DNA of 64,000 bases from Zavarzinella formosa DSM 19928 (GTDB lineage: Bacteria > Planctomycetota > Planctomycetia > Gemmatales > Gemmataceae), in the NCBI RefSeq assembly GCF_000255705.1, contig NZ_JH636441.1, positions 371,673-435,672 of the forward strand. Reading direction: 5' to 3'. Shown here piece by piece: positions 18,622 through 28,330 of the stretch. The notes under the pieces were generated by a model. That model saw only the letters and a program-made list of their open reading frames with translations. It had not been told where the DNA came from and did not search any database. Position 1 is the stretch's first letter, and the number at the start of each line of letters is the position of its first letter. A program made the position numbers and the translations under genes.

Positions 18622-18666
18622 ACGGACGGGGCCGCTTCCATGAACTCATGAGAGAACAGTCGGCAA

Positions 18667-20154
18667 TCAACCGGCGGCCCAACCGATTGTCCGGGTGATG
18701 GCTCGCTTCCAATTTGCTTGCAATTCCCGCACTTGGTCCGCTGGCATTCGTGGTTCAAACCGGCGTTCCACGCGGTATTGCGAGGCCAGTTCGTCCGTTG
18801 TTTTCCAAAAACCGGTGGCCAGACCCGCCAGACAGGCGGCGCCGAGGGCGGTTGTCTCCGTCACGGCGGGCCGGGCGACCGGGATGCCGAGCAGGTCGGC
18901 TTGGAATTGCATGAGCAAGTCGCTTTTGGAGGCCCCGCCGTCCACCCGGAGTTCCGTCGGCGGTTGTCCGGCATCGGCTCGCATGGCTTCCAGCAGTTCG
19001 GCCGATTGAAACGCGATTGATTCCAGCGCCGCCCTCGCGATGTGGCCGCCTGTTGTTCCTCGGGTGACGCCAAACAGCGAACCTCGGGCGTGCGGGTTCC
19101 AATGGGGCGCGCCCAATCCGGTGAACGCGGGGACCAGATACACACCGCCATTGTCGGGGACGGTGGTCGCCAGAGTGTTTACTTCCTCGGATGTTCGGAT
19201 GATTTTCAACCCGTCGCGAAGCCATTGGATAACGGCTCCGGCCACAAAAACCGAGCCTTCGAGGGCGTAGGTGGTCCGGTCGTCGATCTTCCAAGCCACC
19301 GTGGTCAGTAATTGATTGCGGGAGACGGAGGGCGTTTCACCGGTGTTCTGCAACATGAAACACCCGGTTCCGTAGGTGTTTTTCGTCAGTCCGGGGGCAA
19401 AGCATCTTTGGCCAAACAACGCCGCCTGTTGGTCCCCGGCGATTCCCGCGAGCGGAACACCCTTCAAGCCCACTGATTGAATGTCACCATAGACCTCGCT
19501 GGAAGCCCGCACTTCGGGGAGCATCGATTCGGGGACATCGAACAGTTTCAACAGTTCATCATCCCACCGTCCCGTGTGAATGTTGAACAGCATGGTCCGG
19601 GAGGCGTTGCCGGCGTCGGTGATGTGCAACCGGCCGCCCGTCAACTTCCAAGCCAGCCAGGTGTCGATGGTTCCAAAGGCAAGCCGCCCGGTCTCGGCCT
19701 TCCGGCGGGCATCGGGCACATGCTCCAGAATCCAGGCGATTTTGCTGGCCGAGAAATAGGCATCGATCAACAAGCCGGTGCGTGATTGGATGAGTCCGGC
19801 GTGGCCTTCCTCCCGAAGGCGGTCGCAATAGACGGCCGTGCGGCGATCCTGCCAGACAATGGCGGGGCCGACCGGGATGCCGGTCTCGCGGTCCCAGACG
19901 ACGGTGGTTTCCCGCTGATTGGTGATGCCGACGGCCGCCAAGTCTTTCGCCTCGATTCTCGCCCGGCTCATCGCCTCGATCGCCACGCCGATCTGGGCGG
20001 ACCAAATTTCGTCCGCATCGTGTTCAACCCAGCCGGGTTTTGGGAATTGTTGGGTAAATTCCTTCTGAGCAATCGCCCGGACGCCCCCTTCCGCGTCGAA
20101 AATGATCGCCCGCGCGCTAGTGGTGCCTTCGTCGAGCGCCAAAATGTGACGCAT
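18667..20154 (-). CDS. glpK: Glycerol kinase
   Basis: A 495-residue FGGY-family kinase of typical GlpK length. The N-terminus [20 protein letters not shown] carries the DQGTTS-type phosphate loop, with the usual Gln replaced by Glu. [22 protein letters not shown] is the family signature region, followed by ITNQRET and [14 protein letters not shown]. The C-terminal half has [20 protein letters not shown]. It phosphorylates glycerol to glycerol 3-phosphate in the cytoplasm. CGGAG precedes the ATG. No glpF, glpD or regulator lies beside it, so it is probably transcribed alone. Confidence 0.95.
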   Translation of the reverse strand: MRHILALDEGTTSARAIIFDAEGGVRAIAQKEFTQQFPKPGWVEHDADEIWSAQIGVAIEAMSRARIEAKDLAAVGITNQRETTVVWDRETGIPVGPAIVWQDRRTAVYCDRLREEGHAGLIQSRTGLLIDAYFSASKIAWILEHVPDARRKAETGRLAFGTIDTWLAWKLTGGRLHITDAGNASRTMLFNIHTGRWDDELLKLFDVPESMLPEVRASSEVYGDIQSVGLKGVPLAGIAGDQQAALFGQRCFAPGLTKNTYGTGCFMLQNTGETPSVSRNQLLTTVAWKIDDRTTYALEGSVFVAGAVIQWLRDGLKIIRTSEEVNTLATTVPDNGGVYLVPAFTGLGAPHWNPHARGSLFGVTRGTTGGHIARAALESIAFQSAELLEAMRADAGQPPTELRVDGGASKSDLLMQFQADLLGIPVARPAVTETTALGAACLAGLATGFWKTTDELASQYRVERRFEPRMPADQVRELQANWKRAITRTIGWAAG

Positions 20155-20416
20155 GAAAATCTCCGGAGAGTGCCGGGCGGCCCGATCATTAGAACATTCG
20201 TCAACTTCACGAAAGTCAGTCTTTCGCGAGGTTTGACAAGCGGCACGACCCGAAAGTTATGTTGTATTCATCAATTAGGACCGCCCGGAATCCGTGTTCC
20301 TGGCCGGAAGGTTGGACAAGCGGCCGATCATGGGTTAGCATCTAATTAGCGTCACACGCCCGCGTTCGTCACCCCCGGACCACTCACACGGCCGAGAGTC
20401 AGGCTGCGCCAAGTCA
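20155..20416. promoter_or_regulatory. Divergent promoter region of glpK and the kinase-tubulin gene
   Basis: A TTGACA at 20233-20238 with TATGTT at 20258-20263 (19-base spacing) could be a plus-strand promoter for the kinase gene. Spacing is longer than ideal. No operator was recognised for glpK. Confidence 0.3.
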
Positions 20417-23400
20417 ATGAGTTTCATCCGCGAAGCCGACGAGGAGCCAATCCCCGGTTACCGCCTGATCCGCCCGTTGGGATCCGGAGGCTTTGGGGAG
20501 GTATGGCTGTGCGAAGCGCCCGGCCAGATCATGAAGGCCATCAAATTCGTGTTCGGCAGTCTGGACGCCTCCGCGACCGGAGACGGCCGGGCTCGACAGG
20601 AATTCCACGCCATTCAGCGAGTGAAGGAGGTTCGCCACCCCTTCGTCCTCTCCATCGAGCGGATTGACATCCTCGATGGCGAAGTGGTGATGGTGATGGA
20701 GCTGGCCGAGAAGAGCCTGCACGACGTGCTTCAGGAAGCCCGCACCGCCGGACAGCCGGGCATTCCGAGGGACAAACTCCTCAAATACATGGCTGACACC
20801 GCCGAGGGGTTGGATTACCTCAGCGAAGCGCACAACGTCATGCACATGGATGTGAAGCCCCGAAACCTGTTCCTCATCGGGGATCACGTCAAGGTGGCGG
20901 ATTTTGGCCTGGCCCGGCATCTGGAGCGCCAGAGTTCCTCCGGCATCCTCGCCGGCATTTCGCCGCAGTATGCCGCCCCGGAGACGTTTACCTCCCGGAT
21001 CACCAAGCACAGCGATCAATACAGCGTCGCCATCGTTTACATGGAGATGCTGACCGGCCGGCGCCCCTTCAACGGGAAGACGATCCGCGAACTGGCCCTT
21101 CAGCACATGAACGTGGAGCCTGACCTCTCCCCATTGCCGGAGCGGGACCGGCGGGCGGTTTATCGGGCGCTTTCCAAAGACCCGTTCAAGCGGTTTCCCA
21201 ATTCCCGGCAATTCATCGAAGCCCTCAGCGGCATGTCCGGCGGCGGCCTTCCCGTTTATGCGATCGCCGAGGATGTGTCGTCCAAAGAACTCGACCCGGA
21301 ATCGGCGGTGCTTCCCGCGACCAAGTTCGGGGGCATCGATGCCAGCGTCGATCCCGAGGAACTCCGGGCGACGCTGCACCTGCCCCCGGCCGGGGAAAAG
21401 CCCCCCAAGCCCGTTCTGGACCCGGTCAGCCCGCCCAAGCCCGTCATTGAGCCGGTGAAGACCAAGGCGGAACCGGCGAAGCCGCGATTGGAATCGATTA
21501 AATCCCTTCCGGCCATTGAGCCGATCGAACCGAGCAAGGTCGAATACAGCCAGCAGGTCAATTTTGATTTTCCGGTCGCCGGGGACGTGCTTCGCCCCAC
21601 CATCATCATTGGCTACGGAAGTTTCGGATTGGCATGCCTGAGGGAACTTCGGAGTCGGCTGACCGACCGCCTCGGGGATCTTCGGCAAATTCCCATGTTC
21701 CGCTTCATGTATGCGGACGCGGACCCGGATGCGAAGACCGTCGGAATGGCCGGTTCCCCCGACCGCGCCCTGGCGGCCGATCAGATTTTCCCGACGCCGC
21801 TGCAACCGATCACCCGTTACCGCAAAGGGGCCTTGGAGCTTCTTTCCGAGTGGATGCCGCGTGAAAAGCTGCATGCGATTCCGCGCACGATGAATCCCCA
21901 AGGTTCGCGGGCGCTGGGGCGACTGGCGTTCACGGAAAACTACCTGCGGTTCGTCACCCGGTTGCGCCGGGAAATCGAACTGGCCACCCATCCGGAATCG
22001 CTGACATTATCTGGCGATCATTCCGGGTTGCCCGTGCGGGATCATCGTCCCCGGATATTTGTCCTGTGCGCGGCTGGCGGGGCCTCCTCCGGAGCGCTCC
22101 CGGACATCGGGTATTCCATCGCCAAGTTGTTTGGCCAGTTGAAATTGCCGGTCGCCGTTCACGCGATGCTCTTTCTCGGCTCTCCGGCCGATCCGACCAC
22201 CCCGCCGGACGAGTGTGCGAATGTCTACGCCACGCTGAGCGAACTGAATCACTATGCGGACGAGACGATCACCTTCCAATCCCGCTATGGCGGGCCGGAC
22301 GGGCCGCAGGTGGAATCACAGGACCGGCCGTTTTCCTCAATCTACCTGATCCAACGCGGGGCCCGCGGCCCGACGGCCGTTTCCGAATGCGCCGAACGAC
22401 TGGCTTCCTATCTGACGCTGGACCTCACCACGCCGATGGGCGCGGATCTGGATCGCTCGCGGGCCATCAACTCCGGGGAAGTCTTCCGTAGTTTCGGCAC
22501 CGGCGGCCTCTGGTATCCGCGCGGCTTGCTCCTCCGGGCGGCTTCCCGCATGGTGGGCGAGCGCATGATTCAGATCTGGCAATCACAGGCGTCGGCGGTC
22601 TCTCCGGCGGTGGCCGAGTTTTGCCATCGGGTCATTAGCGACCCGAATTTGAAACCCGAGCGAGTCAGCGTCCAGATTGAAGAGGCGATCCGCACGGTCG
22701 AGGCCGTGCCGGGGGATCAGGTGACCGGATTGCTCGGAAACCTGGAGCAAAAAATCGATGTCGGCGGGGCGACGGGGGTGTGGGCCCGCGAGGCGTTCGA
22801 CGCCGTGATGAATCTGGTCGGCGTGAAAGGATCTCGCGATCCCGCCGACGCTGTGCGAACGGGGAAGCTGACCAAGGCCTATGTGACGGCCGTGAACAAC
22901 CTCGGCGACCGCTGGCTGAAAGTGGTGGCTCGGGAGGCCGTGGGGCTGATCGAGAAACCGGGCCGCCGGGTGGCCGCCGCCGAGGGGGCGCTTGGCCGTC
23001 TGGCCGAGTATTGCGAACGGACCGAGAACGACATTCTGCGCGGCTCGGCCGAGTTCACCCGCCGCAGCGAACAGGCGTTTGCCGTCGCCCGCGCCGCCGC
23101 CGAGGTGTGTTATGTCGGCGGCGGGTTCAGCCTCTTTGGCAATCGCGATCAAAAGAACATGCGGGCATTGCTGGCGGCTCTTTCCAATTACGCCCAGCAG
23201 CGCACTCAGGAGGAAACACACGCGGGGGTGATTCGCTTCTTCCGCAAGGTGAAAGCCGGCCTTGAGGACAAGCAACGGGATCTGTCGATTTGTCGTCAAC
23301 GCCTGAGCAACTTGAAGCAAGCCTTGGAAATCCCGGAAACCGGCGGGGCGTCCTGTTACGGGGAATCCCCCATCGTGCAAATCCTCCTGCCCGACGGCGG

Positions 23401-23977
23401 CGAGGAAATCGAATGGGCCGCCAAGCGATTTGTCGAGGTGGTGAAGCCCGTCCATGTCGAGGCGCTGGATCAGACCCTCCAGTCGCTGGTGCTGGAACCC
23501 CGAGGCGGCTTGTTTGCGGTGTGTCAGAAATCCGGCGAATATATCCAGGAATTGGCCGAGCCGCTGATCGACCAGACGGCCGCCTATCTCGGAACGCTGT
23601 TGCCCGTCAATGACGTGGCCGAGTTCGCCAAATATCTCTCGCGGGATTGGGACCAGCGGTTGAAGAAAGCCCGCGACCGCGCGACCCCCACAGTGACCGG
23701 CCACACGGAAAACGAGCGGGCGTATCTTGTTGTTCCCGAGACGGCCGCCGGGGAACAGGTGGCGATCAGCCTCGGGCTTGATCCCCGGCGCGTGACGCTG
23801 TTGCGGTCTTCCCGCTCCAATGAAATCGTGTTTGTCCGCGAAGTGATGCTGAAACTCGCGGATGTCCGCGAGACGCTGCATTATTGCCGGGAAGCCTACG
23901 AAGAACGAGTCAACCGCCCGGCCGCCTCCCCTCATGCGAGATTTGATGTCGTCGAATGGGTTCCGCTGGACGTCTGA
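20417..23977 (+). CDS. Ser/Thr protein kinase fused to tubulin-like domain
   Basis: A 1,186-residue protein. Residues about 12-280 are a complete Hanks-type kinase: glycine loop GSGGFGEVWL, Lys in MKAIKFV, catalytic loop HMDVKPRNLFL, DFG in VADFGLA, and YAAPE. A Pro-rich linker (about 290-390) follows. From about 393 the sequence PTIIIGYGSFGLACLRELRS, then FRFMYADADPDA, and FVLCAAGGASSGALPDIG (about 550) follow the pattern of bacterial tubulin-like proteins (Tubulin_2, PF13809), where GGTGSG is the GTP phosphate loop; here it reads GGASSG. The remaining C-terminal 600 residues look helical. No membrane segment is visible, so it is probably cytoplasmic. The kinase may control polymerisation of its own tubulin-like part; that is inference. 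Confidence 0.75.
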   Translation: MSFIREADEEPIPGYRLIRPLGSGGFGEVWLCEAPGQIMKAIKFVFGSLDASATGDGRARQEFHAIQRVKEVRHPFVLSIERIDILDGEVVMVMELAEKSLHDVLQEARTAGQPGIPRDKLLKYMADTAEGLDYLSEAHNVMHMDVKPRNLFLIGDHVKVADFGLARHLERQSSSGILAGISPQYAAPETFTSRITKHSDQYSVAIVYMEMLTGRRPFNGKTIRELALQHMNVEPDLSPLPERDRRAVYRALSKDPFKRFPNSRQFIEALSGMSGGGLPVYAIAEDVSSKELDPESAVLPATKFGGIDASVDPEELRATLHLPPAGEKPPKPVLDPVSPPKPVIEPVKTKAEPAKPRLESIKSLPAIEPIEPSKVEYSQQVNFDFPVAGDVLRPTIIIGYGSFGLACLRELRSRLTDRLGDLRQIPMFRFMYADADPDAKTVGMAGSPDRALAADQIFPTPLQPITRYRKGALELLSEWMPREKLHAIPRTMNPQGSRALGRLAFTENYLRFVTRLRREIELATHPESLTLSGDHSGLPVRDHRPRIFVLCAAGGASSGALPDIGYSIAKLFGQLKLPVAVHAMLFLGSPADPTTPPDECANVYATLSELNHYADETITFQSRYGGPDGPQVESQDRPFSSIYLIQRGARGPTAVSECAERLASYLTLDLTTPMGADLDRSRAINSGEVFRSFGTGGLWYPRGLLLRAASRMVGERMIQIWQSQASAVSPAVAEFCHRVISDPNLKPERVSVQIEEAIRTVEAVPGDQVTGLLGNLEQKIDVGGATGVWAREAFDAVMNLVGVKGSRDPADAVRTGKLTKAYVTAVNNLGDRWLKVVAREAVGLIEKPGRRVAAAEGALGRLAEYCERTENDILRGSAEFTRRSEQAFAVARAAAEVCYVGGGFSLFGNRDQKNMRALLAALSNYAQQRTQEETHAGVIRFFRKVKAGLEDKQRDLSICRQRLSNLKQALEIPETGGASCYGESPIVQILLPDGGEEIEWAAKRFVEVVKPVHVEALDQTLQSLVLEPRGGLFAVCQKSGEYIQELAEPLIDQTAAYLGTLLPVNDVAEFAKYLSRDWDQRLKKARDRATPTVTGHTENERAYLVVPETAAGEQVAISLGLDPRRVTLLRSSRSNEIVFVREVMLKLADVRETLHYCREAYEERVNRPAASPHARFDVVEWVPLDV

Positions 23978-23995
23978 TCAACATCCGCGATCCAG

Positions 23996-24388
23996 TCATT
24001 TCTTCTCGACCACCGTCAGTTTGATTTGATCGGCCTCAGTCACCTTGATTTGCGGCTTTTCCTTGAAGTTCATCACCGTGCCGGTGACCAGAATCTTCTT
24101 CCCCTTGAAGTGATCGGCGATATCTTCAATCTTCGCCTTTTTGAAGCTTTCCACGCCGTCCTTGGTGACGAACACGGTGAAATTCTTGGGGTCTTTGAAA
24201 TCGATGTGGGAGTTCAGGTAACCGTTGCCGTTCCGCACGGAGGCCGATTTGACCTCCAGTTCGACAGTCACCTTTTGATCGATCTTTTTGGCCGCTTCCT
24301 CAATCGTGAGCGGCTTGGGGGCATCCTCGGCCCCGGACATGGCGACGGACATGAGAACACACGCAACAGCCGCGAACAACCGACGCAT
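23996..24388 (-). CDS. Exported OB-fold protein
   Basis: A 130-residue protein with a signal peptide (MRRLFAAVACVLMSVAMSG). The mature part (ITVELEVKSA-like VTVELEVKSASVRNGNGYLN ... KKILVTGTVMNFKEKPQIKV) has the strand pattern of a small OB-fold, as in periplasmic tOB/BOF-like domains. GGAG lies upstream of the ATG. It is convergent with the kinase-tubulin gene, leaving only 18 bases. Likely periplasmic; ligand unknown. Confidence 0.7.
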   Translation of the reverse strand: MRRLFAAVACVLMSVAMSGAEDAPKPLTIEEAAKKIDQKVTVELEVKSASVRNGNGYLNSHIDFKDPKNFTVFVTKDGVESFKKAKIEDIADHFKGKKILVTGTVMNFKEKPQIKVTEADQIKLTVVEKK

Positions 24389-24505
24389 GACGAATCTCCG
24401 CTATTTGACTGAATGAAGGGAATGCTTCCCTCCCCAGTTTATTGGCGAACAAGTCGGCAATCTTCGGCGCCGGGTGAAGAATTGGAGAAGGTCCGGCCGG
24501 AGGTG

Positions 24506-25363
24506 TCACGTCCGACGAAAGGCGTCGCCGAGATGGTCGATGATGTCCGTGGCGATCAGGGAAACCGGTCCCCGGCTTTCGGCGGCGATATCCCCGGCCA
24601 GCCCGTGAATATGGACGCCCGACACGGCCGCGTCGAACGGTTCCATCCCCTGGCCGATCAAAGCGGCGATCACGCCCGTCAACACGTCCCCCGATCCGCC
24701 GGTGGCCATGCCGGGGTTTCCGGTGGTGTTGCGATACATCCGGGTTCCGTCTGTCACCAGCGTGGCGTGCCCCTTGAGGACGAGAATAACGCCGCGAGTG
24801 CGGGCAAACTCGAAGGCCAGATTCTCGCGGTGCGCCTGGACAGTTTCGATGCTGGAATTGATTAACCGGGCAAATTCACCGGGATGCGGCGTGATGAGGG
24901 TTGGTTTTGTGCGATCTTTCAGCCGGGTGGCGGGCAATTTCGCCAGAGCGTTCAGGCCGTCCGCGTCGATCACCAACGGGCATTCCACCCGCTCCAGCAA
25001 ACCACCCAGCATTTCAGGCATGGACTCAGACTGGCCCAGCCCCGGCCCGACCGCCGTCACCGTGGACCAATTGGAGAGGGTCGCCAGGTCGTCCGTGGCG
25101 GCCGCCGCGAACCGGCCGCGCAAATCTTGGGGCAGCGCGGCCGTCATGTAACAAGGATTGGCTTGGGCGACGATGGGTTGGATTTCCATCGGCACGGCGA
25201 CTTGCACCAAACCGGCTCCGGCCCGCAACGTCGCCGATCCGGTCAGCACGGCCGCCCCGGACATGCCACGGGAACCGGCAATCACCAACACCCGGCCGAA
25301 ATCCCCCTTGTGAGAGTCCGGATTGCGCGGGGGGAGTTTGGGCGGGGTGGTCACGTCAATCAC
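24506..25363 (-). CDS. nnrD: ADP-dependent NAD(P)H-hydrate dehydratase
   Basis: A roughly 285-residue protein of the YjeF C-terminal (carbohydrate kinase-like) family. Landmarks: PDSHKGDFGRVLVIAGSRGM, VGPGLGQSES, LVIDADGLNAL, ITPHPGEFARL, and the nucleotide-binding GMATGGSGDVLTGVIAAL. It removes water from damaged NAD(P)H hydrates in the cytoplasm. The start is uncertain: GTG at 25363 gives a family-like N-terminus, but the frame is open to a GTG at 25444. The epimerase half (NnrE), often fused, is not present in this window. It follows pckA on the same strand. Confidence 0.88.
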   Translation of the reverse strand: MIDVTTPPKLPPRNPDSHKGDFGRVLVIAGSRGMSGAAVLTGSATLRAGAGLVQVAVPMEIQPIVAQANPCYMTAALPQDLRGRFAAAATDDLATLSNWSTVTAVGPGLGQSESMPEMLGGLLERVECPLVIDADGLNALAKLPATRLKDRTKPTLITPHPGEFARLINSSIETVQAHRENLAFEFARTRGVILVLKGHATLVTDGTRMYRNTTGNPGMATGGSGDVLTGVIAALIGQGMEPFDAAVSGVHIHGLAGDIAAESRGPVSLIATDIIDHLGDAFRRT

Positions 25364-25544
25364 TGGCGGGGTTCCGTCTTTTGGAAAAACCGGCTGTCCG
25401 GGGTGACAGTCATTGTCACTTGGACATTTGGGGGATCGATACACGGAGGTGGGTTCATCATAAGGTACCTGCCGGCCCGCCGGGCGACACCCCTATTTTT
25501 TGAATCGCCCCGGATCTCGGACGGGCCAAGTCCTCCAACGATGC

Positions 25545-27071
25545 TCACTGATATTTTTTCCAAGTTTCTTCAATTCGTGCGGCGAGATGCTTCGCTGATG
25601 AATCATAAGCGGCCGGATCACCCCAGACCCGTTTGGGGTTGAGGATTTCCGAAGGGATGCCGGGGCACTCGGTCGGGATGCTCAACCCGAAAAACGGTTC
25701 CGTTTCAAAAGGCATTCTTGCCAGTTCGCCGGTGAGCGCGGCCCGGAGCATGGCCCGCGTGTGTTCCAAGCTGATGCGTTTGCCGACACCGGGACCGCCG
25801 CCGGACCATCCCGTGTTGATCAGCCAGACGGGGGCCGTGTGGGCGTCCAGTTTTTGGCGAAGCAGTTCCGCGTACACTTTCGGGGGCAACGGCAAAAAAG
25901 GAGAGGCGAAGCAAGTGCTGAACGTCGCCTGCGGTTTGGTGACCCCCACTTCCGTGCCAGCGACTTTCGCCGTGTAGCCGCAGAGGAAATGCTCCATCGC
26001 CTGCGTGGAATTTAGTCGGCTAATCGGCGGCAACACTCCGAAGGCATCGCAGGTGAGGAAGAAGACATTCGTCGGATGCGGACCACACCCCGAGGGTTCG
26101 GCGTTCGGAATGAAGTCAAGGGGGTAGGCCGCCCGTGTGTTTTCGGTGATCCGCTGGCTCGTGTAATCCGGTTCGCGGGTCGTCGGATCAAGCGGGACAT
26201 TCTCCAGCACGCTGCCAAACCGCACGGCCCGGAAGATTTGTGGTTCTTTCTTCTCCGAGAGGTCGATGGTCTTCGCATAGCATCCCCCCTCGACGTTAAA
26301 CACCCCGGCGTCGGACCAGCCGTGTTCGTCGTCCCCGATCAACCGGCGTTCCGGGTCGGCCGAGAGGGTCGTTTTGCCGGTGCCGGAGAGGCCGAAAAAG
26401 AGGGCCGTGTCCCCCTCTGCCCCGATGTTCGCGGAGCAGTGCATGGAGAGGACGCCCTTCCACGGCAACAGCCCGTTGAGGATGGTGAAGATCGATTTTT
26501 TGATCTCCCCCGCGTAATGCGTTCCGGCGATCAGAACTGTCTTGCGGTCAAAGCTGGCCGCGATCACCACCGGCGAATTCAACCCGGCGGGGACGGGGTC
26601 AAACCGGAGGTTTGGCAGGGAATACACGATCCAGTCCGGCTCGAATGATTCCAACCCGGCGGGGGGAACCCGCCGAAAGAGGTCTTGCGCGAACAGGGCC
26701 TGCCACGCCTGCTCGGCGATCACCCGCACGTTGATCGAATGTCCCGGTTCGGCGCAGGCAACGGCATCAATAACAAACAATTCTTGCAAGGAGGCGTATC
26801 CGCGCGCCTGCAACACGAGGTTGTCGAACAACTCCGGCGACATGGGTTGATTGGCCGCCCAGTCGATCTTGCCTTCGGTGCTTGGTTCGCGGACGGTGAA
26901 CTTGTCCTTGGGGGAACGAGCGGTGCGTTCGCCAGTGTAGGCGACCAAGGCACCGTTGGCCGCGAGTTTTCCCTCGCCACGCGACAGGGCCATTTCAACA
27001 AGGATCGCCGGGGAAAGATTCGCGTGGATCGTCTTCGCCGTGATGCCGTGCCGGGCCAACTCCGCCAACAT
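25545..27071 (-). CDS. pckA: Phosphoenolpyruvate carboxykinase (ATP)
   Basis: A 508-residue enzyme, slightly shorter at the N-terminus than the usual 530. Motifs: GERTARSPKDKFTVREPST, GTHYAGEIKKSIFTILNG, the kinase loop GLSGTGKTTLSADP, and RRLIGDDEHGWSDAGVFN with metal and substrate ligands. It converts oxaloacetate and ATP to phosphoenolpyruvate, CO2 and ADP, the first step of gluconeogenesis. AAGGGA stands 9 bases before the ATG. It lies in a run of eight minus-strand genes without other gluconeogenic partners. Confidence 0.95.
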   Translation of the reverse strand: MLAELARHGITAKTIHANLSPAILVEMALSRGEGKLAANGALVAYTGERTARSPKDKFTVREPSTEGKIDWAANQPMSPELFDNLVLQARGYASLQELFVIDAVACAEPGHSINVRVIAEQAWQALFAQDLFRRVPPAGLESFEPDWIVYSLPNLRFDPVPAGLNSPVVIAASFDRKTVLIAGTHYAGEIKKSIFTILNGLLPWKGVLSMHCSANIGAEGDTALFFGLSGTGKTTLSADPERRLIGDDEHGWSDAGVFNVEGGCYAKTIDLSEKKEPQIFRAVRFGSVLENVPLDPTTREPDYTSQRITENTRAAYPLDFIPNAEPSGCGPHPTNVFFLTCDAFGVLPPISRLNSTQAMEHFLCGYTAKVAGTEVGVTKPQATFSTCFASPFLPLPPKVYAELLRQKLDAHTAPVWLINTGWSGGGPGVGKRISLEHTRAMLRAALTGELARMPFETEPFFGLSIPTECPGIPSEILNPKRVWGDPAAYDSSAKHLAARIEETWKKYQ

Positions 27072-27173
27072 GATTCGAGTCCCTTCTGGTTTCGTTCAAA
27101 GGGACATTCTAGGAAGTGTCGGAACCCGGCGGGGAGTCATGATCCCGCGCAATCTGAACGCCCGAAGATTCTT

Positions 27174-28046
27174 CTACTTTTCAAATGCCGCGAACGTCAG
27201 TCCTTCGATGTGTTTGTCGCTTTTGAACGTCTCCGTCCAAGTGATCGCGTCTTTTGACGTGAAGAGGCGGCCCTTCCACGCAACCCCGACGAAAAGGCCG
27301 TTGCCGTGGGTGGCGAATTGCGGGGCGTTTTTGTTGGGTTTGCGTTCCCACATCTTGCCGTCAGCCGAGAAATACGTCGCCCCGGCCCCCACGGCCACGA
27401 AACGATCTTTTGCCCAAACGATGGAGTTCATGTGTTCCCCTTCGTCGCCGATCTGCCGGTCGGTCCAGGTGATGCCGTCCTTGGTCGTCATCCGCAAGCC
27501 GTGCAAGCCAACGCCGACGAACACACCGTTGCCGTAAGCCACGTCCACCAGTGTGTCGATGGCCTTGGTCTCGGGGGCTTCCTTCCATTCCTTGCCGTCG
27601 GTTGACGCCGCCCGTCGGCCCCGGTCGCCCACGGCCACATAGAGGTTGTTCCCGAAAGCCAGCCGCCGGAGGATGTGCTTGCCGGGGATGTCAAGCGGTT
27701 CGGTCCACGTTTCACCGGTTTTGGTGAACAACACGAACGGCCGGGACGATCCGACGCTGCCGGGGTCGCCGCCGAGGGCGACGAATTGTTCCTTGCCAAA
27801 ACCGAGGCCGCGGGCGTATTTGACATACTTCGCGTCAATGAATTGCGTCTTCCACGTTTTGCCGTCGGCCGTGCTGGCAAAGATGTTCCCGCCGCCGTAA
27901 CTGCCCACCGCGACGGCATGCCCGTTCCCAAAGCTCACGGCCCGATAGGTCTCGCCTTCCTTGCCGGTCTGCTTGTCGGTCCAGGCAACCCCATCGGCCG
28001 AGGCCATGCGAAGGCCATCATGCCCGACGGCGATGAACAAGTTCAT
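27174..28046 (-). CDS. Beta-propeller protein with BNR-like repeats
   Basis: A 290-residue protein. ATG at 28046 (MNLFIAVGHDGLRMASADG) is favoured because the repeat pattern begins there. It consists of about seven repeats of the form FVAVGxxGxxxxSxDGxxWT, typical of BNR/sialidase-like or photosystem-stability-factor-like propellers. There is no signal peptide and no catalytic residue set. It is unclear whether it is cytoplasmic or lost its signal. Function unknown. Confidence 0.7.
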   Translation of the reverse strand: MNLFIAVGHDGLRMASADGVAWTDKQTGKEGETYRAVSFGNGHAVAVGSYGGGNIFASTADGKTWKTQFIDAKYVKYARGLGFGKEQFVALGGDPGSVGSSRPFVLFTKTGETWTEPLDIPGKHILRRLAFGNNLYVAVGDRGRRAASTDGKEWKEAPETKAIDTLVDVAYGNGVFVGVGLHGLRMTTKDGITWTDRQIGDEGEHMNSIVWAKDRFVAVGAGATYFSADGKMWERKPNKNAPQFATHGNGLFVGVAWKGRLFTSKDAITWTETFKSDKHIEGLTFAAFEK

Positions 28047-28071
28047 TGACGACGCCCCCAAGAAAAGAGAC

Positions 28072-28113
28072 TCAAGAGAAAACATTCAAGAGAAAACATT
28101 CAAGAGAAGACTA
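28072..28113. repeat. Three tandem 14-bp repeats
   Basis: TCAAGAGAAAACAT occurs twice exactly (28072-28085, 28086-28099), and a third copy with changes follows at 28100-28113. It directly abuts the large inverted repeat and lies just upstream of the propeller gene's start. Confidence 0.85.
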
Positions 28114-28325
28114 ACCACAAAGGCACAAAGATCACACAAAGTTTCACAGAGAAGACCAAAACAAAAGCGAAGTGAAGAAGAAAGATCACAGAGCATAAGC
28201 GAAGAAACAATGCTTGTTGATTTTGCTCCGTGTTCTTTCTTCTTCACTTCGCTTGTTGTCTTTATTTTCACATTGTTTTGGTCTTCTCTGTGAAACTTTG
28301 TGTGATCTTTGCGTCTTTGTGGTTA
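28112..28325. repeat. Large imperfect inverted repeat
   Basis: Outer arms 28112-28164 and 28273-28325 (53 bases, two mismatches) and inner arms 28166-28193 and 28226-28253 (28 bases, few mismatches) pair with each other. Almost the whole 214-bp element could fold as one hairpin. Sequence of the type AACCACAAAGNCACAAAG recalls dispersed intergenic repeats of other genomes. No coding sense. Confidence 0.9.
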
Positions 28326-28330
28326 ATGCC

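Noticed and set aside
20414-21991. 525-codon minus-strand frame opposite the kinase domain
   Set aside because: The plus strand has all kinase motifs in order; the antisense translation is His/Arg/Gly-rich without features.
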